The position numbers and the translations under genes are program-made. 33,103 bases of DNA from Chryseobacterium gleum (lineage in GTDB: Bacteria > Bacteroidota > Bacteroidia > Flavobacteriales_D > Sanyastnellaceae), in contig CAMCHP010000033.1 of assembly GCA_945874695.1 (NCBI GenBank), forward strand, positions 1 to 33,103. Direction: 5' to 3'. The notes below the pieces were generated by a model, which was not told where the DNA came from, searched no databases, and saw only the letters and a program-made list of their open reading frames with translations. Of the stretch, positions 6,935 to 14,468 are shown piece by piece (position 1 is the stretch's first letter; every line of letters starts with the position of its first letter).

Positions 6935-8114
6935 GCCTCCTTTTCCTCCGAAAGACGGTGGTTGCATTGCCATGCACAACATCACCGAAGGACTGTTGCG
7001 TGCCGGACATTCGGTGCGTATTTTAACCATTTTCACGCACAAGCACGACTTCGAACTCGATCAACTGCCAGACACCTACCTTAACGCTACCCAAATCGAA
7101 GGGGTTTTCGTCGATACTGAAATCAACATTGTTGATGCATTCTCCAGTTTGATCACCCAAGATTCGTACAACATCAGCCGTTTTTTCTCGCCCGACTTTG
7201 ATCGCCGACTGATTCAAATCATACAGCGCGAGGCATTTGAAATCATTCATCTTGAAAGCCTGTTCATGACGCCTTACATTGGCACCTTGCGGCGCATGAG
7301 CCCAGCACCGATCGTTTTGCGTTCACATAACCTCGAATACATCATTTGGGAGCGCTTGGCCGATGGCACCTCAAACTTTGCGAAACGCATCTACCTAAAA
7401 TACCTTGCTAAAAAACTCAAGGAATACGAGATTTCAGTTGTTCGCCAAGTAAATGGCATTGCGGCAATTTCAGCGAGCGACAGCGCACGCTATCGCGAGA
7501 TCACAAGCGAAAAACCTACGATTGAATTGCCGTTCGGCATTGACACGGCAAAATATCCTGATGCCAGCTTTGCTGGCTCTACGCCTACCCTGTTTCATTT
7601 GGGCGCGATGGATTGGCAACCGAACATTGAAGCATTAGATTGGTTCATTGCTCGCATTTGGCCCATCGTGCGAGACGCCCATCCTTCAGTACAGTTTCAT
7701 GTCGCTGGCAAAGGACTAAACACGAATTCAACAGCGTTTCAAGACGCCCGCATTGTAGTACACGGTGAAGTCGATTCTGCAATTGACTTCATGAGGCAAC
7801 ACAGTATTATGGTTGTACCCTTGCGATCAGCAGGTGGAATTCGTGTGAAAATTATTGAAGGCATGGCGTGTGGAAAGGCTATCGTAAGCACCCGCGTTGG
7901 TGCCGAAGGATTGAACCTAGATAACAACGTTGAAATCGAAATTGCCGACGAAGCTGAAATCTTCGCCCAGGCAATACTTAACTTACTTGAAACCCCCGAG
8001 CGCATCACTGCAATGGGCCAAGCTGCACGCAAATACGCTTTGCAGCACTTTGCAAACGATGCAATCACCGAACGGCTCGTTCAATTCTACCAAAAATTGA
8101 GGGCCAAGTCATGA
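6909..8114 (+). CDS. GT4-family glycosyltransferase
   Basis: This 401-residue GT-B fold enzyme transfers a sugar from a nucleotide donor to an acceptor of unknown identity. The N-terminal half starts MKVLQLCHKPPFPPKDGG, a typical nucleotide-sugar-transferase opening with a glycine loop. The C-terminal half carries LPFGIDTAKY (207-216), FHLGAMDWQPNIEALDWF (229-246) and GGIRVKIIEGMACGKAIVS (309-327), containing the conserved Glu (E317) of GT4 enzymes. The start at 6909 lies inside the end of the permease gene (26-bp overlap), and its stop overlaps the next GT4 gene in ATGA. The three genes are therefore one translationally coupled unit, probably for cell-surface polysaccharide or LPS. Confidence 0.9.
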   Translation: MKVLQLCHKPPFPPKDGGCIAMHNITEGLLRAGHSVRILTIFTHKHDFELDQLPDTYLNATQIEGVFVDTEINIVDAFSSLITQDSYNISRFFSPDFDRRLIQIIQREAFEIIHLESLFMTPYIGTLRRMSPAPIVLRSHNLEYIIWERLADGTSNFAKRIYLKYLAKKLKEYEISVVRQVNGIAAISASDSARYREITSEKPTIELPFGIDTAKYPDASFAGSTPTLFHLGAMDWQPNIEALDWFIARIWPIVRDAHPSVQFHVAGKGLNTNSTAFQDARIVVHGEVDSAIDFMRQHSIMVVPLRSAGGIRVKIIEGMACGKAIVSTRVGAEGLNLDNNVEIEIADEAEIFAQAILNLLETPERITAMGQAARKYALQHFANDAITERLVQFYQKLRAKS

Positions 8115-9295
8115 AGATCTTCGTTCTTGTAAGCCGCGTGCCCTGGCCGCTTGAAAAAGGTGACAAATTGCGCGCCTACCATCAAGTACGCGAAATGTCG
8201 AAAGCACACGAAGTGATGCTGTGCTGCCTGAGCGATCAACCCATCCATCCTGAGGCTATCGCTCATTTATGCACGTTCTGCGCGCATGTTGAAGTGGTGA
8301 AATTGCAAAAATGGCGCATCGCTGTGCGCATGATTTTAGGCCTGTTTTCAAGTCGTCCGCTTCAAGTTCATTATTTTTTTCAGCGCGCTGCCGCGCGGAT
8401 GGTCGAGTCGCACATTCAAAGGTTCGCTCCCGATCACATTTATTGCCAACTGATTCGCTGTTCAGAGTATGTGAAGAACCTGCACCACGTACCGAAGACC
8501 CTCGATTACATGGATGCCTTCAATAAAGGAATGGAACGCCTCGCAGAGCAATCACGCTTCATACTGCGCACTTTGTGGCGCATGGAAGCCCGCCGCTTGG
8601 TTCGTTATGAAAACCTCATTTTCGACTATTTCGATCATCATACGATTATATCGAAACAAGATCAGCAGCTCATTTATCATCCAAAACGAAACACCATTGT
8701 TGTAATTCCCAACGGTGTCGATACCGCCTTTTTTGCACCCCAACCTGCAGATAAGAAATATGATGTCGTTTTTACGGGTAACATGAGCTATCCTCCCAAC
8801 ATTGACACGGCTGAACTCTTGGCCCATGAAGTTATGCCTGTTGTTTGGAAAACCCATCCAAATGCTACTTTACTCATTGCGGGGGCAAGCCCTCATCCGC
8901 GCGTTAGCGCGCTAGCAAAAAAAGAACGTGTGACGGTCAGCGGTTGGCTCGATGACATTCGCGAGGCATACCTGAATGGAAAGATTTTTGCGGCACCACT
9001 AAGAATCGGCACCGGATTGCAGAACAAACTACTCGAAGCCATGAGCATGGAACTCCCCTGCATCACCACGGCATTAGCCAATAACGCGCTTGGGGCGCTA
9101 GCAAACCATGAAATCGTGGTAGAAGAATCAACTGAAGCCATGGGACACCGAATTGTTCAGCTCTTGGATGCGCCGAAAGATGCTGATGAACTTGCAAAAA
9201 ATGGCCGCGAATTTGTGCTTCAGCACTTTGGTTGGACAACAGCCGTCGAAAAACTGACAAACCTCATGAAGAGCAAGTCTGAAGCTATGCTGTAA
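8111..9295 (+). CDS. GT4-family glycosyltransferase, EpsH1/PEP-CTERM-associated type
   Basis: This 394-residue GT-B glycosyltransferase starts MKIFVLVSRVPWPLEKGDKL and has a central LDYMDAFNKGMERLA segment resembling the sugar-transferase subfamily linked to exopolysaccharide loci. The donor half includes IPNGVDTAFF (199-208), VVFTGNMSYPPNIDTAELL (219-237) and APLRIGTGLQNKLLEAMSME (295-314). It is not a close copy of the preceding GT4. Its ATG overlaps the previous stop codon (ATGA), so the two are probably translated together. The next gene starts 58 bases later behind its own promoter-like box. The acceptor and sugar are unknown, and the subfamily assignment is from memory of motifs. Confidence 0.88.
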   Translation: MKIFVLVSRVPWPLEKGDKLRAYHQVREMSKAHEVMLCCLSDQPIHPEAIAHLCTFCAHVEVVKLQKWRIAVRMILGLFSSRPLQVHYFFQRAAARMVESHIQRFAPDHIYCQLIRCSEYVKNLHHVPKTLDYMDAFNKGMERLAEQSRFILRTLWRMEARRLVRYENLIFDYFDHHTIISKQDQQLIYHPKRNTIVVIPNGVDTAFFAPQPADKKYDVVFTGNMSYPPNIDTAELLAHEVMPVVWKTHPNATLLIAGASPHPRVSALAKKERVTVSGWLDDIREAYLNGKIFAAPLRIGTGLQNKLLEAMSMELPCITTALANNALGALANHEIVVEESTEAMGHRIVQLLDAPKDADELAKNGREFVLQHFGWTTAVEKLTNLMKSKSEAML

Positions 9296-9311
9296 TTCCG
9301 CGCGCTATTCG

Positions 9312-9319
9312 TACATTCG
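9312..9319 (+). promoter_or_regulatory. -7-like box of the oxygenase-molybdopterin operon
   Basis: TACATTCG (TAnnTTCG form) lies 34 bases before ATG 9354 in the 58-bp gap. The same octamer precedes the DUF2807-like gene on the minus strand at 25972-25979. No clear -33 element is seen. Confidence 0.35.
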
Positions 9320-9353
9320 TTCCTGATCAAATAAACGATTAAGCATTTACAGT

Positions 9354-10313
9354 ATGACGAGTTATGTAATGGGGATCCCAAGTGTAGATCTCGCTGACTA
9401 CATGTCAACCGACCCTGAGCGAAAAGCAAAATTTGTTGCCCAATTAGGTGCAGCATACGAGAACATCGGTTTTGTGGCTGTTAAAAATCACTTGGTTGAT
9501 GCATCAACCATTGATCAGCTTTATGCTGAAGTAAAAAGGTTTTATGAACTGCCCGTGGATGTCAAGCATTCGTATGAAGTTGAGGGCTTGGCCGGGCAAC
9601 GCGGTTACACCTCTTTTGGAAAAGAACACGCGAAAGACAGCAATGCAGGCGATTTGAAAGAATTCTGGCATTTCGGGCAAGAAGTGCAGGGCGACGACCC
9701 CATTAAATCAGAATACCCTGATAACGTGTTTGTGAGCGAACTTCCTGAGTTCAATCGCGTTGGTTTGCTCGCTTATCGCCAGCTTGAAAACACGGGCCGT
9801 TTAATGCTTCAAGCTATTGCGCGGTTCCTGAACCTTGATGAGCATTATTTCGATGCGAAGATTCACAATGGGAATAGCATTCTGCGCCCCATTCATTACC
9901 CGCCAATCACATCGGAGCCTAAATCAGCCGTGCGCGCAGGTCAGCACGAAGACATCAACCTCATTACGCTCTTGATTGGCGCCTCTGCTGAAGGTTTGCA
10001 AGTGTTGAATAAGCAAAATGAGTGGATCGATGTAACCGCCCTCCCCGATCACATTGTTGTGAATGTGGGTGACATGTTGCAACGTTTAACCAACAACCGA
10101 CTCAAGTCAACGACCCACCGCGTGGTGAATCCACCGCGCGAAAAATGGGGAACTTCACGCTTCTCAATTCCGTTTTTCTTGCACCCGCGATCAGAAATGC
10201 GTCTTGATTGCCTGCCGTCGTGCATACCTGCGGGTGAAAATGCACTTTATGAACCCATCACAGCTGGCGTATACCTCGATGAGCGTTTGGCTGAGATTGG
10301 CCTGAAAAAATGA
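9354..10313 (+). CDS. 2-oxoglutarate/Fe(II)-dependent oxygenase (isopenicillin N synthase-like)
   Basis: This 319-residue protein has the two parts of the isopenicillin-N-synthase superfamily: the DIOX_N region (about 7-120, IPSVDLADY with NIGFVAVKNH) and the 2OG-Fe(II) jelly roll (about 170-280). The iron ligands are visible as H198 and D200 (GQHEDINL) and H255 (STTHRVVNP), with R269 and S271 of SRFS binding 2-oxoglutarate. These enzymes hydroxylate or oxidise small molecules in the cytosol; the substrate cannot be read here. An alternative start is Met6 (MGIPSVDLADY). Its stop overlaps the next gene in ATGA, putting it at the head of the molybdenum cofactor operon, an association worth noting because no known cofactor step needs such an enzyme. 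Confidence 0.88.
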   Translation: MTSYVMGIPSVDLADYMSTDPERKAKFVAQLGAAYENIGFVAVKNHLVDASTIDQLYAEVKRFYELPVDVKHSYEVEGLAGQRGYTSFGKEHAKDSNAGDLKEFWHFGQEVQGDDPIKSEYPDNVFVSELPEFNRVGLLAYRQLENTGRLMLQAIARFLNLDEHYFDAKIHNGNSILRPIHYPPITSEPKSAVRAGQHEDINLITLLIGASAEGLQVLNKQNEWIDVTALPDHIVVNVGDMLQRLTNNRLKSTTHRVVNPPREKWGTSRFSIPFFLHPRSEMRLDCLPSCIPAGENALYEPITAGVYLDERLAEIGLKK

Positions 10314-10687
10314 AGCTACGTATTAAAGACAATAGTCTACGCTTTCGACTTACCCGCTCTGAAGTTGATGCCTTGCATCAGCTTGGGCGGGTAAGTGCTG
10401 AAACGGCGTTTCCAAATGGTGGAACATCATTTTCTTATACGTTGGCTACACGTACTGACGGACAAGGCAACGCGAACTTCGCGCAGGGGCAAATTGTGGT
10501 TACCCTCGATGCGAAGCAAGTTGAACAATGGGCATCAACCGCTGAAGTTGGCATTACTTTTGAACTACCTTTAGATTCGGGTGATGCTTTAGTTGTGCTG
10601 ATCGAAAAAGATTTTAACTGTTTGGTCGTGCGCTCCGGAGAAAATGAAACCGACCATTTTCAGAATCCGCTGAGTGAAAGAGAATGA
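10310..10687 (+). CDS. Small conserved protein of unknown function in the molybdopterin operon
   Basis: This 125-residue protein starts MKLRIKDNSLRFRLTRSEVD and has no signal peptide, membrane span or cysteine cluster. Predicted strands alternate (TSFSYTLATRT, QIVVTLDAKQVEQW, ALVVLIEKDFNCLVV), suggesting a compact beta-rich fold. From memory it resembles a small uncharacterised Bacteroidota family (possibly the one named DUF7009), which has the same KIRIKxNSLRLRLT opening. It is coupled on both sides by ATGA overlaps to the 2OG oxygenase and MoaA, so it is made together with them. The function is unknown; the setting suggests a role linked to molybdenum cofactor or the enzyme that uses it. 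Confidence 0.75.
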   Translation: MKLRIKDNSLRFRLTRSEVDALHQLGRVSAETAFPNGGTSFSYTLATRTDGQGNANFAQGQIVVTLDAKQVEQWASTAEVGITFELPLDSGDALVVLIEKDFNCLVVRSGENETDHFQNPLSERE

Positions 10688-11667
10688 TAGAAGATCGCTA
10701 CAATCGGGTGATTGATTATGTGCGTTTGGCCGTTACAGACCGTTGTAACCTGCGGTGCACATATTGCATGCCCGAACATTTCAACGACTTCTTATCGAAG
10801 TCAGCATTGCTGTCTTATGAAGAGCTGTTGCGGTTAATGCAGCTGCTTTCAAACTTGGGCGTGCGCAAACTGCGCATTACAGGCGGCGAACCTTTTGTGC
10901 GACGCAACCTGATGGAGTTCATTGAGCAAATCGCTGAACAACACCTCTTTGAGCAAATTCACATCACAACCAATGGGGTTTTAACAGCCCCTTTGATTCC
11001 TCGTCTGAAAGCGGCCGGTATAAGCGGGGTCAATTTATCGCTAGATACCCTCAATCGCGAGCGATTTTTCCAAATCACGAAACGCGACCAACTCCCTGAG
11101 GTCTTGCAAACGTTAGATCAGCTCGTGGCGCACGACATTCCAACACGCATCAACATGGTCGTGATGCCAAATGTCAATACCGACGACATACTAAGTATGG
11201 CCGAACTTACCCAAGATCGCCCCATCGAAATGCGCTTCATCGAAGAGATGCCCTTCAACGGATCAGGTTCAACCCCTACTTTAACTTGGAACTACCAACG
11301 CATTCTGCAAGAGCTTAGTACCAAATTCGATCTTACACCCGAAAGTTACGAACGCAACGGAACCGCAATGCGTTATAGCATCAACGGACATCAAGGCAAG
11401 GTCGGTATTATCGCAGCCTATAGCCGTACCTTTTGTGGCACCTGCAATCGCCTCCGCATTAGTCCGAAAGGCGAACTGCAAACCTGCCTGTACGGCCGAA
11501 GCACCCACAGTGTATTTGATGCCTTGCGAAGCAATGCCTCTGACGATGCCGTTCGCGATACCATCCTTCAGGCCGTGCATTTGAAACCCGCAGATGGCTT
11601 CGCTGCAGAACAAGAAATGATTGCTCATGAACACATGCACCGAAGCATGAACACCATTGGAGGATAA
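10684..11667 (+). CDS. moaA: GTP 3',8-cyclase MoaA
   Basis: This radical SAM enzyme catalyses the first step of molybdenum cofactor synthesis, turning GTP into 3',8-cyclo-GTP, which MoaC then converts to cPMP. The 327-residue length is normal. The N-terminal SAM cluster is CNLRCTYC (C21, C25, C28), followed by the GGEP motif (67-70). The second Fe-S cluster site is FCGTCNRLR with C251, C254 and downstream C268. The protein ends in the double glycine (326-327) that the family uses to complete the active site. The ATG overlaps the previous stop (ATGA) and moeA follows after 2 bases. Confidence 0.97.
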   Translation: MIEDRYNRVIDYVRLAVTDRCNLRCTYCMPEHFNDFLSKSALLSYEELLRLMQLLSNLGVRKLRITGGEPFVRRNLMEFIEQIAEQHLFEQIHITTNGVLTAPLIPRLKAAGISGVNLSLDTLNRERFFQITKRDQLPEVLQTLDQLVAHDIPTRINMVVMPNVNTDDILSMAELTQDRPIEMRFIEEMPFNGSGSTPTLTWNYQRILQELSTKFDLTPESYERNGTAMRYSINGHQGKVGIIAAYSRTFCGTCNRLRISPKGELQTCLYGRSTHSVFDALRSNASDDAVRDTILQAVHLKPADGFAAEQEMIAHEHMHRSMNTIGG

Positions 11668-11669
11668 GA

Positions 11670-12878
11670 ATGATTTCCATTGAACAGGCGAGAGAAATCA
11701 TGCAGCTTCACCGCTTCGATCCTGAAATCGAGCATGTGACCTTGCAACGCGCGTTGGGGCGCACCTTGGCGATTGATGTGTTTGCAGATCGCTCCCTCCC
11801 ACCTTTTGACCGGGTTTCAATGGACGGCATTGCCGTTGCAGCAGCCGATCTTGATGCGGGTATTCGCAGCTTTTACTGTGAATCAAAGCAATTTGCCGGC
11901 GAACCTGCTGTGCGTCGATCAGATAACGCAGGAACATGCATCGAAACCGCCACGGGCGCTGTGCTGCCCGGAAATTGTGACACAATCATCCCGTACGAAG
12001 CGCTCATTGAAACCGCTGATGCCTTCATCCTGCGTGATGCGATTCACGTGAAACCCTACCAAAATGTGCATCGAGCGGGAAGCGATTTGCCCGAGAACAC
12101 CCGCATCCTGCCGTTAGGCAGCACAATTGATGCTGCAGCAATTGCGGCACTTGCCAGTGTTGGTTACGCCCAAGTACCTGTTTTTACTTTGCCTCGAACG
12201 GCGATCGTGAGCACCGGTGATGAGCTGGTTGATGTGGAGCAAATTCCGCTGCCCCATCAAATTCGCCAGTCCAATGCGCATACGATTCAAAGCTTGCTGC
12301 AACCTTTGGGTGTGCATGCAACGCATTATCACCTCGATGACGACCGCAGTGTTATGCTCAATTGGCTCGCATCGCATACATCGCGTTTTGATCTCATCAT
12401 CTTCTCTGGCGGCGTTTCGATGGGAAAGAAAGATTTCTTGCCCGAAGTGCTTGCAGAAATTGGTGTTGAAAAACACTTTCACAAGGTTAGCCAACGTCCG
12501 GGTAAACCCATGTGGTTTGGCAGTAAGCAAAACATGCATGTGTTCGGATTGCCGGGTAACCCAGTCAGTACCTTTTTATCGGTGATTCTGCACGTGCGTC
12601 CGTGGATTGCCAGCAGCGCGCCCCTCGCAACCCTTGCACCTGAACCGGTATTGCTCGGTGAATCGTTTGAATTTGCGCCTGAACTCACCCTGTTTCAACC
12701 CGTAATTCTCAAGAACGAAAACGGCTGCCTGTATGCCTATCCAGTGCGCGGCAATGGCTCAGGCGATTATCATAGCCTCATTCAATGCACGGGTGTGATC
12801 GAGCTTCTAGCGCATCGCAACCGTTTTGAACGCGATGAAATTGTTCACTATACCTCATTTGCATGGAGAAAAAACTAA
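11670..12878 (+). CDS. moeA: Molybdopterin molybdenumtransferase MoeA
   Basis: MoeA inserts molybdenum into adenylylated molybdopterin. The 402-residue protein shows the family motifs in order: LPPFDRVSMDG (43-53), TATGAVLPGNCD (94-104), STGDEL (181-186), SGGVSMGKKDF (246-256), QRPGKPMWFG (275-284) and GLPGNPVSTFLS (293-304). Domain III holds SGGVSMG and the C-terminal domain IV is present, so the protein is complete. It starts 2 bases after the moaA stop and its last 16 bases overlap moaC. The usual partner for adenylylation (MogA or MoaB) is not encoded in this window. Confidence 0.96.
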   Translation: MISIEQAREIMQLHRFDPEIEHVTLQRALGRTLAIDVFADRSLPPFDRVSMDGIAVAAADLDAGIRSFYCESKQFAGEPAVRRSDNAGTCIETATGAVLPGNCDTIIPYEALIETADAFILRDAIHVKPYQNVHRAGSDLPENTRILPLGSTIDAAAIAALASVGYAQVPVFTLPRTAIVSTGDELVDVEQIPLPHQIRQSNAHTIQSLLQPLGVHATHYHLDDDRSVMLNWLASHTSRFDLIIFSGGVSMGKKDFLPEVLAEIGVEKHFHKVSQRPGKPMWFGSKQNMHVFGLPGNPVSTFLSVILHVRPWIASSAPLATLAPEPVLLGESFEFAPELTLFQPVILKNENGCLYAYPVRGNGSGDYHSLIQCTGVIELLAHRNRFERDEIVHYTSFAWRKN

Positions 12879-13339
12879 GCCATATCAACGACGGAAATCC
12901 AGAAATGGTTGACGTAGGCGCGAAAACAGCAGCTTTGCGAACGGCCACCGCTCGCGCCATTGTTCGATTTCCTGCTGAAGTGTGGGATGTTTTAGCGCGT
13001 GATGGATTCACCACCCCAAAGGGCGCACTGCTGCAAACAGCGAACCTGGCGGGCGTGATGGCTGCCAAGCAAACCTCGAGTTTAATCCCCTTGTGTCATC
13101 CGCTGGCCCTCGAAAAAGTGAGCATACACTTTGAACAAGCCGCGCCTGATCTGCATATTTTGTGCGAGGCTCGCATTACCTCAAAAACAGGCGTTGAAAT
13201 GGAAGCACTAACGGGTGCATCCATTGCAGCACTTACCGTGTACGATATGTGTAAGGCGCTTTCACACGATATTCAAATTACCGCTATTCGACTTGAGTCG
13301 AAACGCGGAGGCAAAAACGATTTTTCGCGTGATGCATGA
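12863..13339 (+). CDS. moaC: Cyclic pyranopterin monophosphate synthase MoaC
   Basis: MoaC converts the MoaA product 3',8-cyclo-GTP into cyclic pyranopterin monophosphate. The 158-residue length is normal. Motifs are MVDVGAK (15-21), LIPLCHPL (74-81), SKTGVEMEALTGAS (107-120) and YDMCKAL (127-133), with KRGGK near the C-terminus (147-151). The start lies 16 bases inside moeA and the end overlaps the following mobA-like gene by 8 bases, so translation is probably coupled throughout. Confidence 0.97.
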   Translation: MEKKLSHINDGNPEMVDVGAKTAALRTATARAIVRFPAEVWDVLARDGFTTPKGALLQTANLAGVMAAKQTSSLIPLCHPLALEKVSIHFEQAAPDLHILCEARITSKTGVEMEALTGASIAALTVYDMCKALSHDIQITAIRLESKRGGKNDFSRDA

Positions 13340-14468
13340 AAAGCACCCCAAGCTCGAGCGAACGAATGTGCAAACGTTCGCTTGGCATGAAATCGGCTTC
13401 TTCGGCGAGGCATGCGACACCATTCAGCGCATCTGCGGTGAAATCAGTGCGCACTTGCCCCAATTCAGCTGCGTTTACATTGATGCCGACCACAGTGCAC
13501 TCGACAACCCTGAACTCATCAACCGCAGCAACGGCGCACTCAAAGCCGAAATCATTGATCAGCAAGGGCAGTTCAGTTTGTTTTCGGCCTATCGGCCGGA
13601 TGGTCATGGCTTGACAGGGCTCGCCGATCAATTCGATTTGGCCTTGATCAACGCCAATCATTTCATACCTAAACAGACGGTTTTGTTGTGGAATAACGAC
13701 CGTTTGCCCCGCATTCTCAAACGCAAAGAACAGCTCGCCCAATGCATTGCTGTCGCAGGCATCACCCCAAGCGATCTGCCTGAATCGGTGCGTGAATTTT
13801 TGCCGCAGGATGTCGCATACCTCGACAGCAATGCCGCCAGCATTGCGCAGTTCATCGCTGCGCAAGTTCCGGTAGCACCCGTATTCGGATTGATTTTAGC
13901 GGGTGGACAAAGCACCCGCATGGGAATCGACAAGGCGCATATCGACTTCTACGGTAAACCGCAATACGCGCATGCCAGCGACATCGTTTCGGCGCATGTG
14001 GACGAAGTATTTCTCTCGGTCAACACGGCAGATCGATTCCCCGATTATGAGCAACGTTTGCTTGACAGATTTCATGGGTTTGGGCCGTTTGGCGCAGTGC
14101 TTACAGCCTTTGCACACAATCCGAATGTGGCTTGGCTGGTGGTCGCCTGCGATTTGCCCTTAATTGATCACGCCTTCATCGCCGAGTTACTATCCAAGCG
14201 CGACCCGTCGAAGGTGGCCACGGCATTTATGAATCCTGAAACGGGTTTTCCTGACCCCTTATGCACCCTTTGGGAACCCAAGGCCTATGTGCGCCTGTTG
14301 AATTTCTTAGCACGCAGCTATAGTTGTCCGCGTAAGGTTCTCATTAACAGCGACATCGCATGTATTGAAACACAAACGCCTGAGAAATTACGCAATGTGA
14401 ACACGCCCGAAGAGCTTGCAACTGTACGTGCGATGATTCAAGCGCAAACGGCCACTAATCCCAAATAA
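13332..14468 (+). CDS. Two-domain protein: MobB-like N-terminal region fused to MobA guanylyltransferase
   Basis: From ATG 13332 the protein has 378 residues. The C-terminal part (about 183-378) is a MobA-type nucleotidyltransferase that attaches GMP to molybdopterin: LAGGQSTRMGIDK (189-201) is the GTP-binding loop, followed by FGPFGAVLTAF and ACDLPLI (272-278). The N-terminal part (1 to about 180) is an alpha/beta domain with the segments CVYIDADHSALD and FDLALINANHF. It may be a degenerate MobB-like domain, but I see no P-loop, so GTP binding there is doubtful. From memory the same layout occurs in other Bacteroidota next to moaC. An earlier in-frame ATG at 13215 lies deep in moaC and is rejected. 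The end overlaps the convergent M28 peptidase gene by 14 bases. Confidence 0.88.
   Translation: MHEKHPKLERTNVQTFAWHEIGFFGEACDTIQRICGEISAHLPQFSCVYIDADHSALDNPELINRSNGALKAEIIDQQGQFSLFSAYRPDGHGLTGLADQFDLALINANHFIPKQTVLLWNNDRLPRILKRKEQLAQCIAVAGITPSDLPESVREFLPQDVAYLDSNAASIAQFIAAQVPVAPVFGLILAGGQSTRMGIDKAHIDFYGKPQYAHASDIVSAHVDEVFLSVNTADRFPDYEQRLLDRFHGFGPFGAVLTAFAHNPNVAWLVVACDLPLIDHAFIAELLSKRDPSKVATAFMNPETGFPDPLCTLWEPKAYVRLLNFLARSYSCPRKVLINSDIACIETQTPEKLRNVNTPEELATVRAMIQAQTATNPK

Noticed and set aside
13215-13331. In-frame ATG 13215 as start of the MobA fusion
   Set aside because: It would overlap moaC by 125 bases; ATG 13332 gives the usual short overlap and expected length.
13284-13865. A 193-residue minus-strand open frame
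   Set aside because: It lies opposite the N-terminal domain of the MobA fusion; the plus-strand frame is coupled to moaC and matches a known layout.
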